Source: Vicinamibacterales bacterium
GTDB taxonomy: Bacteria > Acidobacteriota > Vicinamibacteria > Vicinamibacterales > UBA2999
Direction: 5' to 3'
Assembly (NCBI GenBank): GCA_041659285.1
Contig: JBAZYO010000007.1
Location: 54,188-118,187 of the forward strand
DNA: 64,000 nucleotides
Of the stretch, positions 52,089 to 60,657 are shown piece after piece; positions within the stretch are counted from its first letter, which is position 1, and each line of letters begins with the position of its first letter. Under the pieces are notes generated by a model. That model did not search any database and was not told the origin of the DNA. It saw nothing but the letters and a program-made list of their open reading frames with translations. A program made the position numbers and the translations under genes.

Positions 52089-52601
52089 ATGGCCTACACA
52101 CTGACCGTCAACGGCAAGTCCTCGAGCGTGGATGCCCCGGCCGACATGCCGCTGCTCTGGGCGCTGCGCGACATCCTCAACCTCAAGGGCACCAAGTACG
52201 GTTGCGGCATCGGCGCCTGCGGCGCCTGCACGGTGCACATCGACGGCAAGCCCGTCCGTTCGTGCCAGACGCGGGTATCCGCGGTGGCGGAACGCCCGAT
52301 TACGACCATTGAAGGCCTGTCGGCCGACGGCACCCATCCGGTCCAGGTGGCCTGGCAGGAAGTCGACGTGCCGCAGTGCGGCTACTGCCAATCCGGACAA
52401 ATCATGGCGGCCGCGGCGCTGCTCAGCCAGAAACCCAAGCCGACCGACGCCGACATCGACCAGGCGATGAACGGCAACCTCTGCCGCTGCGCGACCTACG
52501 TCCGCATCCGGCAGGCCATCCACAAGGCGGCGGCGATGTCCGTCACCACCACCGCCGCCCAGGGCGGGTCCTTCGACTCCGCTCAGGACAGGGAGGAATA
52601 G
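52089..52601 (+). CDS. 2Fe-2S subunit of a molybdenum hydroxylase (IorA-like)
   Basis: A 170-residue protein. A plant-type ferredoxin domain (CGIGACGACTVHIDG, then the fourth Cys in RSCQTRV) is followed by the four-helix 2Fe-2S domain (QCGYCQSGQIMAA, NGNLCRCATYVRIRQAI), as in isoquinoline 1-oxidoreductase alpha. It passes electrons from the molybdopterin subunit encoded next, four bases downstream. The last dozen residues (GGSFDSAQDREE) are encoded by a palindromic repeat and replace the usual terminus. Confidence 0.93.
   Translation: MAYTLTVNGKSSSVDAPADMPLLWALRDILNLKGTKYGCGIGACGACTVHIDGKPVRSCQTRVSAVAERPITTIEGLSADGTHPVQVAWQEVDVPQCGYCQSGQIMAAAALLSQKPKPTDADIDQAMNGNLCRCATYVRIRQAIHKAAAMSVTTTAAQGGSFDSAQDREE
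52568..52589. repeat. GTCCTTCGAC / GCTCAGGAC element at the 3' end of the 2Fe-2S gene
   Basis: GTCCTTCGACTCCGCTCAGG plus AC, an imperfect palindrome of the CCCTTCGAC family, encodes the last residues before the stop codon. Confidence 0.8.
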
Positions 52602-52604
52602 CCC

Positions 52605-54839
52605 ATGGCGCCGATGACACTCGACCGCCGCTCGTTCCTCCGCGTCAGCGCCCTCGCCGGCGGCGGCTTCATGATCGCCACCTCGCTCGACGGCGTGGCC
52701 GGCGCCTTCGCTCAGGCCCCCTCGGCTGCGCTCGGGGCAAGCGGCAGCGACTTCACGCCCAACGCCTTCATCCGGATCACGCCGGACAACATCGTCACCA
52801 TCATCGCCAAGAACCCCGAGGTCGGGCAGGGCGTCAAGACGTCGATGCCCATGCTGATCGCGGAAGAACTTGGCGCCGACTGGAAGAGCGTGCGGCTGCA
52901 GCAGGCCGACCTCGACCCGGTGAAGTACGGGCCGCAGAATGCGGGCGGCAGCACCGGCACGCCGACCAACTGGGAACCGCTGCGCCGCGCCGGCGCCGCG
53001 GGACGGATGATGCTGACCACCGCCGCCGCGCAAACCTGGGGCGTGCCGGAAGCTGAATGCACGGCAGCCGCGGGACGCGTGACGCACCGCGCGTCGAACC
53101 GGTCGCTCACCTACGGCGCGCTCGCCGCGAAGGCCGCGACACTGACGCCGCCGGATCTCCGCACCGTCACGTTGAAGGACAAGAAGGACTACACCATCAT
53201 CGGCAAGCCCACGGCCGGCGTGGACAACAAGGCCATTGTCACCGGCCAGCCGATCTTCTCGATCGACTTTACCGTGCCCGGCATGCTGTGGGCGGTGTTC
53301 GAGAAGTGCCCCGTGTTCGGCGGCACGGTGGCCAGCGCGAACCTCGACGTGATCAAGACCCAGCCCGGCGTGCGCCATGCCTTCGTCGTTGAAGGCGGCG
53401 CGGATCTGACCAGCCTGCTGGGCGGCGTCGCGATCGTGGCCGACAGCTGGTGGCAGGCCCAAAGCGCCCGCACGAAGCTGCAGGTCAAGTGGAACGAGGG
53501 GCCGACCGCCTCGCAAAGCAGCGCCGGCTTCGCCGCCAAGGCCGCGGAGCTCTCGACACTGCCGCCCGGGTTCACCGTCGGCAAGGACGGCGATCCGGAT
53601 CAGGCCCTGGCCACGGCGGCGACGGTGGTGGAGGGCGCGTACTCGTATCCCTTCATCTCGCACGCGCCGCTCGAACCGCAGAACTGCGTCGCCCGGTGGC
53701 AAGACGGCAGGCTCGAGATCTGGTCGCCGAGCCAGACGCCGCAGCGCGGGCGCGACATGCTGAAGTCGCTTTTCAGCCTGCGCGACGAAGACATCACGCA
53801 GCACATGGTGCGGGCGGGCGGCGGCTTCGGGCGGCGCCTGTCGAACGACTATGCCGTCGAAGTGGCCTACATCTCGAAGCAGATCGGCGGCACGCCGGTG
53901 AAGCTGTTGTGGACGCGCGAGGACGACATGCGCCACGACTTCTACCGGCCCGGCGGCTTCCACTACCTGAAGGGCGGCCTCGACGCCAGCGGCAAGCTTA
54001 CGGCGTGGAGTGGGCATTTCGTCAGCTACGGGCCCATGAATCCGCCGGCCGGCGCGCCCAACACGTTCGCGCAATCGGCGAACATCCCGAACACCGAGTT
54101 TCCGAGCGGCTACGTGCCCAACTTCGCGATTCATGCGTCGTTGATTCCGCTCGGCGTCCCGACCGGCGCGCTGCGCGCGCCGCGCAGCAACGCGGTGGCC
54201 TGGGTCTACCAGTCGTTCATCGACGAACTCGCCCATGCCGCCGGCAAGGACCCGCTGCAGTTCCGGCTGGATCTGATGGCCACGCCGCGCACCAAGCCGG
54301 CCGGCGACGGCTTCAGCGGCGAGCGCATGAGCGGCGTACTGCGCGAGGTGGCCGAGCGCTCGGGCTGGGCCGCCCGCAAAGCCAGCAAGACCACCGCCAT
54401 GGGCATCGCCTGCCACTACAGCCACCGCGGCTACTTCGCGGAAGTGGCCGAGGTCACGATCGGCGACAACAACACGCTCCGGGTCAACAAGGTATGGGTG
54501 GTCGGCGATGTCGGCCACCAGATCGTGAACCCGAGCGCGGCCATCAACCAGGTGCAGGGCGCCGTGATCGACGGCCTGGCCGAGTTGATGGCGCAGGAGA
54601 TCACGATCGAGAACGGCCGCACGGTGCAGAGCAACTTCACCCAGTTCCCACTGGTGCGGATCCGCCAGGCGCCGCCGGTCATCAACGTGCACTTCCGGCT
54701 GACCGACAACAGCCCGACGGGGCTGGGCGAACCGTCGCTGCCGCCGATCCTGCCGGCGGTGTGCAACGCGATCTTCTCGATCACCGGCACGCGCGTGCGG
54801 TCGCTGCCGCTGTCGAAGCACGGCTTCCGCTGGGCCTGA
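52605..54839 (+). CDS. Molybdopterin-binding subunit of a molybdenum hydroxylase (IorB-like)
   Basis: A 744-residue protein with a Tat signal (LDRRSFLRVSALAGGG), so the complex is probably exported folded. The xanthine-dehydrogenase family large-subunit pattern is clear: NPEVGQGVKTSMPMLIAEELG, GGVAIVADSWWQAQSA, YSYPFISHAPLEPQNCVA, RAGGGFGRRL, GALRAPRSNAVAWVYQSFIDELAHAAGKDP, GDVGHQIVNP, and the active-site Glu in GLGEPSLPPI. It oxidises an N-heterocycle or aldehyde; the substrate is unknown. A repeat (52717-52736) encodes part of the linker after the Tat signal. Confidence 0.93.
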   Translation: MAPMTLDRRSFLRVSALAGGGFMIATSLDGVAGAFAQAPSAALGASGSDFTPNAFIRITPDNIVTIIAKNPEVGQGVKTSMPMLIAEELGADWKSVRLQQADLDPVKYGPQNAGGSTGTPTNWEPLRRAGAAGRMMLTTAAAQTWGVPEAECTAAAGRVTHRASNRSLTYGALAAKAATLTPPDLRTVTLKDKKDYTIIGKPTAGVDNKAIVTGQPIFSIDFTVPGMLWAVFEKCPVFGGTVASANLDVIKTQPGVRHAFVVEGGADLTSLLGGVAIVADSWWQAQSARTKLQVKWNEGPTASQSSAGFAAKAAELSTLPPGFTVGKDGDPDQALATAATVVEGAYSYPFISHAPLEPQNCVARWQDGRLEIWSPSQTPQRGRDMLKSLFSLRDEDITQHMVRAGGGFGRRLSNDYAVEVAYISKQIGGTPVKLLWTREDDMRHDFYRPGGFHYLKGGLDASGKLTAWSGHFVSYGPMNPPAGAPNTFAQSANIPNTEFPSGYVPNFAIHASLIPLGVPTGALRAPRSNAVAWVYQSFIDELAHAAGKDPLQFRLDLMATPRTKPAGDGFSGERMSGVLREVAERSGWAARKASKTTAMGIACHYSHRGYFAEVAEVTIGDNNTLRVNKVWVVGDVGHQIVNPSAAINQVQGAVIDGLAELMAQEITIENGRTVQSNFTQFPLVRIRQAPPVINVHFRLTDNSPTGLGEPSLPPILPAVCNAIFSITGTRVRSLPLSKHGFRWA
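52717..52736. repeat. CCCCTCGGCTGCGCTCGGGG element in the Tat-signal linker
   Basis: An imperfect palindrome related to the CCCTTCGAC-GCTCAGGG family. It is preceded by CTTCGCTCAGG and translated within the segment following the Tat signal. Confidence 0.6.
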
Positions 54840-54937
54840 TCACGGACGTTAACCACGGAGGAGCCAGGCGTTCAGCTGGCCCATGAACGGGGCCGCCAGG
54901 ACAAGGGCCGCCGAAGCGATTGCGGCGAACCCGAACC

Positions 54938-55261
54938 TCAGGCCACGCGCTTGAGCCGGACGCGCAGGTAGGCCACGCCCATCATCAGCACCATCAGCAT
55001 GCCGCCGCCGGTCAGGCCGTTCTCGCACCGGAAGCGGATGGTCTCCCCCGGCGCGGCGTCGAAGCTCACGGTGTGGCCGAACAGCGTGTTGTGGGCCTTG
55101 ACGACGTGCGGGCCCGGCGCCAGCTCGCGCGTGAACGTCTTGCCGTAGCGCAACACGCGGTCCCACTTCTCGCCGTCCACCCACAGGTAGACGGGCCGAT
55201 CCTGGATGTCTTCGGGATGATCGCGCGCGATCACCAACTGCGCCGGTAACGATGAGGGCAT
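54938..55261 (-). CDS. Small membrane-associated protein, paralogue of 60658-61074
   Basis: A 107-residue protein: LVIARDHPEDIQDRPVYLWVDGEKW, then ELAPGPHVVKAHNTLFGHTVSFDAAPGETIRFRC, a PEGA-like strand pattern, and one transmembrane segment (about 85-102, GGGMLMVLMMGVAYLRV). The protein at 60658-61074 shares the same order of motifs. The frame extends far upstream, but 55261 is the only ATG before the conserved part. It is divergent from apbE with 24 bp between starts. No known function. Confidence 0.7.
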   Translation of the reverse strand: MPSSLPAQLVIARDHPEDIQDRPVYLWVDGEKWDRVLRYGKTFTRELAPGPHVVKAHNTLFGHTVSFDAAPGETIRFRCENGLTGGGMLMVLMMGVAYLRVRLKRVA

Positions 55262-55285
55262 GGTACTGTTTTCAGCATACCGCTG

Positions 55286-56302
55286 ATGCGTCGCCTCCTC
55301 GCCATTCTCGCTCTCGCCTGCGCCGCGTGCGCCACGCCTTCTGCGCCTGCCGCCGAGCTGGTCGAGCGATCCCGGATTGCGATGGGCTCGCAGCTGCGCC
55401 TGGCCGCCTGGACGACCGACGAGAGCGCCGCCGCGGCGGCGTTCGAGCAGGTGTTTCGCGAGTTCGATCGCCTCGAGGCGCTGATGAGCGTGTGGCGGCC
55501 CGGCAGCGACGTGGTCCGCATGAATGAGGCCGCCGGCCAGGCGCCGGTCCCGGTCAGCGCGGAGACCCTCGATGTGCTGGCCGCGGCTCGCCAGGCCAGC
55601 GAGTGGACCGGCGGTAAGTTCGACATCACCTTCGGCGCGCTCGCCGACATCTGGAAGTTCGATCACGACCAGGACAACGTGGTCCCCGACCGGCGCGCGA
55701 TCGAGGCGCGCCTGCCGCTGGTGGACTACCGGGCAGTCGAGATCGACCGCGCCGCCGGCACGGCCTACATCCGCACGCCCGGCGCCCGCGTCCATCTCGG
55801 CGGCATCGGCAAGGGCTACGCCGTCGATCGGGCCGCGGCGCTGCTGCGCGCCCGCGGCTTCGCCAACTTCCTGATCCAGAGCGGCGGCGACCTGTACGTC
55901 GCCGGCCGCAACGGCGAGGTGCCGTGGAAGCTCGGGATCAACGATCCGCGCGGACCGGCGGGACACAGCTTCGCGACCCTCGAGCTGGGCGACGGCACGT
56001 TCAGCACGTCAGGGGACTACGAGCGCTTCTTCATCAAGGACGGCACGCGCTACCACCACCTGATCGATCCGGATCGCGGCGCGCCGGCCACCGGCACCCG
56101 CAGCGTCACCATCGTCGCCGACAGCGCCATGCTGGCCGACGTGTTGTCCACCGGCGTGTTCATCATGGGGCCGGCCGGCGGCATGGCCCTGATCGAGCAG
56201 CTGCCCCAGGTGGAGGGCGTGATCGTGACCGCGGCCAACGAGGTGCTGGTGTCGAGCGGCCTCAAGGGCCGGCTCACCCTGCTCGCGCCGCCGACCCGCT
56301 AG
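55286..56302 (+). CDS. apbE: FAD:protein FMN transferase, lipoprotein
   Basis: A 338-residue ApbE. Lipoprotein signal (LAILALACAAC), then the family core: MGSQLRLAAW, FREFDRLEALMSVWRPGSDV, GKFDITFGALADIW, VHLGGIGKGYAVDRA, LIQSGGDLYVAGR, STSGDYERFF, HHLIDPDRGAPATGTRSVT. The Asp of the metal site (MLADVLSTGVFIMG) is present. It covalently attaches FMN to Thr or Ser of partner proteins in the periplasm. A plausible partner, an FMN-binding-domain protein, lies 3 kb away at 59223-59768. Confidence 0.94.
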   Translation: MRRLLAILALACAACATPSAPAAELVERSRIAMGSQLRLAAWTTDESAAAAAFEQVFREFDRLEALMSVWRPGSDVVRMNEAAGQAPVPVSAETLDVLAAARQASEWTGGKFDITFGALADIWKFDHDQDNVVPDRRAIEARLPLVDYRAVEIDRAAGTAYIRTPGARVHLGGIGKGYAVDRAAALLRARGFANFLIQSGGDLYVAGRNGEVPWKLGINDPRGPAGHSFATLELGDGTFSTSGDYERFFIKDGTRYHHLIDPDRGAPATGTRSVTIVADSAMLADVLSTGVFIMGPAGGMALIEQLPQVEGVIVTAANEVLVSSGLKGRLTLLAPPTR

Positions 56303-56323
56303 AATACGGGCGGAGGCCTGTTG

Positions 56324-56929
56324 ATGATTCGTCAGACTGTGTTCGTCGCCGCCCTGGCCATGATGGCCGGCGGTTCGCTCCTGGCTCAAGCTCCCGCGCC
56401 GGCGCCGGGCGCCCAGCCCGTCGCCCGCCCGGCACCGGGTCCGGGACTCACGCTCACCACGACCGCGTTCGAGGATGGCGGCGTCATCCCGAACAAGTTC
56501 ACGTCGGCCGACCCCAAGGGTGTGTCGCCGCACCTGACCTGGACCAACGTGCCGGCCAACACCGTCAGCTTCGCCCTGATCTTCCACGACCCGGACGTGG
56601 CGATTCAGCGCAAGGTGGACGATGTGCTGCACGGCATGTGGTTCAACATTCCCGGCACGGCGCGGGAACTGGCGGAGGGGCTGCCGGCGGGCCCGGCGCT
56701 GCCGGATGGGACCATCCAGGCGAAGAACCTGCGCGGCCAGAATGCCTACATGGGACCGGGCGCGGGCGCCGCGGGTCCGATGCATCACTACACGTGGGAA
56801 CTGTTCGCGCTCGACATCAAGCTCGAGCTGACGGCTGATGCGACGCGCGCGGATGTGCTGAAGGCGATCGACGGCCACATCCTCGGCAAGGCCGTGCTGA
56901 TGGGCCGCTTCAAGCGTCCGGCGCAGTAG
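56324..56929 (+). CDS. YbhB/YbcL family PEBP-like protein, exported
   Basis: A 201-residue protein: signal peptide (ending SLLAQ), a Pro/Ala linker, then the phosphatidylethanolamine-binding fold: TAFEDGGVIPNKFTS, GVSPHLTWTNVPANTVSFALIFHDPD, HGMWFNIPGT, and the C-terminal HHYTWELFALD. Bacterial members have no established reaction. It follows apbE by 21 bp and is probably in the same operon. Confidence 0.9.
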   Translation: MIRQTVFVAALAMMAGGSLLAQAPAPAPGAQPVARPAPGPGLTLTTTAFEDGGVIPNKFTSADPKGVSPHLTWTNVPANTVSFALIFHDPDVAIQRKVDDVLHGMWFNIPGTARELAEGLPAGPALPDGTIQAKNLRGQNAYMGPGAGAAGPMHHYTWELFALDIKLELTADATRADVLKAIDGHILGKAVLMGRFKRPAQ

Positions 56930-56948
56930 AGGTTGTAGGGCACTGCAG

Positions 56949-56977
56949 GTAGGGCACCCCTTTAAGGGGTGCCCTAC
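56949..56977. terminator. Palindrome GTAGGGCACCCC / GGGGTGCCCTAC
   Basis: Perfect 12-bp arms (56949-56960 and 56966-56977) around TTTAA, preceded by a half copy TGTAGGGCAC at 56934-56943. It separates the convergent PEBP and symporter genes and shares the GTAG...CTAC ends with other REP-like elements here. Confidence 0.75.
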
Positions 56978-56990
56978 GTCAATGGTGCCG

Positions 56991-58235
56991 CTAGCTGTTG
57001 ACCGGCTGCGGCTTGAACTCGCCTTCCCACTTCGCTACCACCACCGACGCGAGGCAGTTGCCGACCACGTTGGTCATCGTGCGGCCCATGTCCATCAGGG
57101 CATCCACGCCGAGGATCAAGGTGACCCCTTCAAGCGGCAGGTTGTAGCTGGCGAGCGTCGCGGCAAGAATCACCAGCGATGCTCGCGGCACGCCGGCCAC
57201 CCCCTTGCTCGTGAGCATCAGCGTCAACAGCATCGTCACCTGCTGGCCAATGGTCAGCTCGACGCCCGCGGCCTGCGCGACGAACACGGCGGCCAGGGAC
57301 AGGTAGAGCGTGCTGCCGTCCAGGTTGAAGCTGTAGCCGAGCGGCAAGATGAACGAGACGATGCGGCGCGGCACGCCGAAGGCCTCGACGCATTCCATCG
57401 CGCGCGGCAGCGCGGCTTCGCTCGAGGTCGTGGAGAACGCGATCAGGGCCGGCTCCTTGATCGCCTTGAGGAACCCACCGATCGGGATGCGGAACATCAG
57501 CATCACCGGCACCAACACCAGCGTGAAGAAGATCACGAGCGCCACGTAGAGGGTGAACACCAGGTAGGCGAGGTTCTGCAGCACGACCAGCCCGCTGGTG
57601 CCGATGGTGTAGGCAATGGCGGCGCCGACGCCGAACGGCGCATACAGCATGACGATGTTAGTGACCTTGAACATCGTCTCGGTGAGCGACTCGCACCATT
57701 CGATCATGGGCTTGCCCTTCTCGCCCACCATGCCGAGGCCAATCGCAAAGACGATGCTGAAGACCACGATTTGCAGCACGTCGCCAGTCGCCATCGCCTC
57801 AATGACCGAGGTCGGGACCATATGCAGGAGGATCTGATCCCACGTCTGCGCGACGGCGCTGATCGGCGGCGCCCCAGCCGGCGCTGGCAGCACCATGCCC
57901 ACGCCCGGCTGCATGATGTTGACGGCCAGCAGGCCAATCAGCAGCGCCACCGTGGTCACCACCTCGAAGTAAATCATCGCGCGCAGGCCCATGCGGCCGA
58001 CGTCCTTGAAGTGGCCGGCGCCGGCGATGCCCGCCACCAGCGTGCCGAACAGCAGCGGCGCGATGATCATCCGGATCATGCGGATGAAGATCAGGCTGAA
58101 CGGCCGGATGTACTCGGCCACGCTCTTGTCGGTGATGCTGATGACGTAGCCGACGATCAGGCCGACGATCAGGCCGATCATGATCTGGGTGGTCGCGGAA
58201 ATCCGGGGTTTCGAGGGGGCGGCTGTGATCGACAT
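56991..58235 (-). CDS. Dicarboxylate/amino-acid:cation symporter (DAACS family)
   Basis: A 414-residue inner-membrane transporter with eight predicted transmembrane segments and two re-entrant loops. The serine-rich re-entrant motif AFSTTSSEAALP and the cation/substrate segment ILPLGYSFNLDGSTLYL are intact, as is LMDMGRTMTNVVGNCLAS. It resembles GltP/DctA, importing glutamate, aspartate or C4-dicarboxylates with protons or sodium. It stands between the apbE operon and the polyferredoxin operon on the minus strand. Confidence 0.94.
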   Translation of the reverse strand: MSITAAPSKPRISATTQIMIGLIVGLIVGYVISITDKSVAEYIRPFSLIFIRMIRMIIAPLLFGTLVAGIAGAGHFKDVGRMGLRAMIYFEVVTTVALLIGLLAVNIMQPGVGMVLPAPAGAPPISAVAQTWDQILLHMVPTSVIEAMATGDVLQIVVFSIVFAIGLGMVGEKGKPMIEWCESLTETMFKVTNIVMLYAPFGVGAAIAYTIGTSGLVVLQNLAYLVFTLYVALVIFFTLVLVPVMLMFRIPIGGFLKAIKEPALIAFSTTSSEAALPRAMECVEAFGVPRRIVSFILPLGYSFNLDGSTLYLSLAAVFVAQAAGVELTIGQQVTMLLTLMLTSKGVAGVPRASLVILAATLASYNLPLEGVTLILGVDALMDMGRTMTNVVGNCLASVVVAKWEGEFKPQPVNS

Positions 58236-58290
58236 TCGGTTTGGATTCTAGCGTGAAACGCCCGGAGGGCGGCACATTAGTGCCGCCGGG

Positions 58291-59223
58291 TCACCGGACC
58301 GGCTGGAGCGGCAGGATCGTGATCTTCTTCGAGTTGTATTCGATGATGCGCCAGTGTGGGCACTTCGTGGTGTCGGCGTAGAGCCGCTCGCAGTCGTCGC
58401 AGCGGACGCACTCGGTCACCAGGATCTTCGGCCCCTCGATGGCCCCCCACTGGCAGGTCTTCTGGCACATCTTGCAGGTGTTGCATTCCGACCAGCGCTT
58501 GATGCGGAACACCGTGAGGTACGACATCAGGCCGAGGGTCGCGCCGACCGGGCACAGGAAGCGGCAGTAGACGTTGCGGACGAACACCGTCGCCAGCAGC
58601 AACGCCCCGACGCCAACCCACATCGCCGTGGTCCCGAACAGCCCGAACAGCCAGAACGGCTCAACGTACTGGTAGATCCGCAGGTCGTGGGTGAGGACGT
58701 AGTAACCGAGCACGGCGAACAGGATGCCGAACTTGATCAGGCTGGCGCGCTTCTCGATCGACCGCGGCACGTCGAAGCGCCACGTCGCCGGCAGGATGAC
58801 GTCAAGCGTCTGCGTGAGCGCGCCGTAGGCGCAGATGCGCCCGCAATACAACCGTCCCCACAGCACCGTGGACACCACGGTGAAGCCGAAGAACAGGTAC
58901 CAGGCGATGTTGTACTTGGGAACCGGCCAGTTCCAGTCGATGGCGCTGAAGATGTTGGTGATCGAGATGAGGTAGCTCTTCGCGAACCCCATGTAGCCGA
59001 TGGCGAGCGCGAAGGTGACCAGCTTCAGCGGCACGCTCTTGCGCGTGAAGCTGACCAGCGCGAGCGCGAGAAACGCGGCCAGCAGGGCGATGTCGAGATA
59101 TTGCGGACCGAGGATGTCGGCCCACGTCTCGACCGCCACTTCCTCGAACCCCCAGGGGTCGGCCGCGGGCTGCCCTTCGACTACGCTCAGGCCAAGCCCT
59201 GCGACTGCGCTCAGGGCCAGCAT
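58291..59223 (-). CDS. NosR/NapH-like membrane polyferredoxin
   Basis: A 310-residue membrane protein. Transmembrane segments lie at about 46-62, 68-90, 108-126, 168-184 and 198-218. Conserved CGRICAYGALTQ and CRFLCPVGATLG motifs are typical of NapH/NosR/RdxA-type proteins, and a C-terminal 4Fe-4S domain follows (CNTCKMCQKTCQWGAI and CVRCDDCERLYADTTKCPHW). It would move electrons across the membrane. The ATG at 59223 overlaps the stop of the FMN-binding gene (TGATG). The N-terminal 15 residues are encoded by a palindromic repeat. Confidence 0.88.
   Translation of the reverse strand: MLALSAVAGLGLSVVEGQPAADPWGFEEVAVETWADILGPQYLDIALLAAFLALALVSFTRKSVPLKLVTFALAIGYMGFAKSYLISITNIFSAIDWNWPVPKYNIAWYLFFGFTVVSTVLWGRLYCGRICAYGALTQTLDVILPATWRFDVPRSIEKRASLIKFGILFAVLGYYVLTHDLRIYQYVEPFWLFGLFGTTAMWVGVGALLLATVFVRNVYCRFLCPVGATLGLMSYLTVFRIKRWSECNTCKMCQKTCQWGAIEGPKILVTECVRCDDCERLYADTTKCPHWRIIEYNSKKITILPLQPVR
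59172..59217. repeat. Two CCCTTCGAC-GCTCAGG elements at the start of the polyferredoxin gene
   Basis: GCCCTTCGACTACGCTCAGG plus CC (59172-59193) and GCCCTGCGACTGCGCTCAGG plus GC (59196-59217) lie in tandem and supply the first codons, read as an ALSAVAGLGLSVVEG signal-like stretch. Confidence 0.82.
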
Positions 59224-59768
59224 CACGGCTTGATCTGATCCGGCGTGAGCACGGCCCTGGCCATGGTGCGCGAGGCGTCACGCAACACGCGGGCGGCGCC
59301 GTTGATGGTGATCGAGGCGCGGGACACCGCGGCGATGTCGGTGCCGACGCGGAACGGATCGCGAATGCTCTTGTTCTTGAACTGCGCCACGAACGCCGGC
59401 GGGTCGACCGAGAAATAGCCGTAGGGCTCGGAGTTGTAGTCCACCACCACGCCCTGGATGATGCCCCGCGTGTCCATGCCGACCAGGAAGTGGATGGGGC
59501 CATGGTAGGCGCGCTCGTCGGGCGCCAGGTCGGTGGTCCAGAAGATGTAGCCGATCGGCGGCGCCGCCGGACTGGTCTTCGGGTCGACGCCGTAAACCTT
59601 GTAGTGCAGGGGTGCGCCGCCGAAGGTCGAAAAGCCGCCGGCGTCCGGAAACAGCGTCTTGAAGTGCGGCTCGGGGCGGGGATTCGTGAAGATCCGCTTG
59701 GCTTGCGCCGCGATCGTGACCAGGCCGGCCGTGCTGAGCAGCAGAATGAGGACGCCGAATCGTTTCAA
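59223..59768 (-). CDS. FMN-binding domain protein, putative ApbE target
   Basis: A 181-residue protein: signal anchor (about 3-20) and an FMN-binding fold like that of NosR/RnfG (IHFLVGMDTRGIIQGVVVDYNSEPYGYFSVDPPAFVAQFKNKSI). Near the end, DIAAVSRASITINGAARVL aligns with the D-x-SGAT flavinylation motif; the modified residue would be Ser instead of Thr, and Gly is replaced by Arg. A TTG start at 59768 is preferred because GGAGG lies six bases before it; the frame continues to 59810. It overlaps the polyferredoxin gene. Confidence 0.75.
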   Translation of the reverse strand: MKRFGVLILLLSTAGLVTIAAQAKRIFTNPRPEPHFKTLFPDAGGFSTFGGAPLHYKVYGVDPKTSPAAPPIGYIFWTTDLAPDERAYHGPIHFLVGMDTRGIIQGVVVDYNSEPYGYFSVDPPAFVAQFKNKSIRDPFRVGTDIAAVSRASITINGAARVLRDASRTMARAVLTPDQIKP

Positions 59769-59827
59769 ACACACCCTCCGTGAAAACCTCGCCAAGCATA
59801 CGCGGTTCACGCTGAAACTGGTATCGT

Positions 59828-60655
59828 ATGCGCGCCATGACCCTAATCCGCATCTCGTTCCTGACTGGCGCCCTCCTGATGTCGATCAGTGCCGGAGCCG
59901 GCGCCCAGACGCCGACCCTCCCGTACGATCACATCCACCTGAACGTGCCCGACGCCGCCGCGGCGTCCGCATGGTACGAGAAGAACTTCGGCGGCACGCG
60001 CATCACCGAGGCGCCGAACCGGATCATGTACGGCAGCACGCGCCTGATGTTCCTGCGCAGCACCACGGCCCAGCCGAGCGCCGGCAGCGCCATCGATCAC
60101 CTCGGCTTCTCGGTCGCCGACCTCGACGCCAAGATGAAGGAACTGGAGGCCGCCGGGGTCAAGATCACGACGCCGGCGCGCGACGTGCCCGGCCTGTTCA
60201 AGCTGGCCTTCGTCGAAGACCCGTGGGGCACGCGCATTGAGGTGGTGCAGGACCCCGAGCTGCTCGGCCTGCACCACATCCACATGCGCGGGCCCGACCC
60301 CGAGGCCGTGATCACCTGGCTGCTCGACAAGTTCGGCGGCAAGCGCCAGCAGCTCAAGGGCCGCATCGACGCCGTGCGCTACGACGCCGGGGGCTTCAGC
60401 AGCATGTGGATCCTGGTGCAGAAGGGCGAGGCGGAGCCGAGCATCGGCCGCGCCATCGATCACATTGGCTGGCGCTCGACCGGGCCGCTCGCCGACACCA
60501 TGAACGCGCTCACCGCCAAGGGCGTGGTGGCCACCAGCCAGCCGCGGCCGCTCAACCTGCCGAACGGGCCGTCGATCAATTTCGCGTATGTGGCGGGCCC
60601 GGCGGGCGCGCGCATCGAGCTGGTGGAGCGTCCCGGGCTCAAGCCCGGCCAATAG
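59828..60655 (+). CDS. Exported protein with two VOC (glyoxalase-like) domains
   Basis: A 275-residue protein with signal peptide (to about 26, AGAGAQ). Two vicinal-oxygen-chelate units: about 30-142 (YDHIHLNVPDAAAASAWYEKNFGG, IDHLGFSVADLDAKMKELEAAG, EDPWGTRIEVV) and about 148-270 (GLHHIHMRGPDPEAVITWLLDKFGG, IDHIGWRSTGPLADTMNAL, AGPAGARIELVE). His/Glu metal ligands are present in both. Export is unusual for glyoxalases. It ends two bases before the convergent gene. Confidence 0.87.
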   Translation: MRAMTLIRISFLTGALLMSISAGAGAQTPTLPYDHIHLNVPDAAAASAWYEKNFGGTRITEAPNRIMYGSTRLMFLRSTTAQPSAGSAIDHLGFSVADLDAKMKELEAAGVKITTPARDVPGLFKLAFVEDPWGTRIEVVQDPELLGLHHIHMRGPDPEAVITWLLDKFGGKRQQLKGRIDAVRYDAGGFSSMWILVQKGEAEPSIGRAIDHIGWRSTGPLADTMNALTAKGVVATSQPRPLNLPNGPSINFAYVAGPAGARIELVERPGLKPGQ

Positions 60656-60657
60656 CG

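Noticed and set aside
51948..54821. 957-residue minus-strand reading frame
   Set aside because: Antisense to the molybdenum hydroxylase genes and running through a palindromic repeat; no recognisable domain.
54849..54940. Hydrophobic 30-residue frame after the small membrane protein gene
   Set aside because: It has no start codon of its own with a ribosome site; it could be a frameshifted tail but this cannot be supported.
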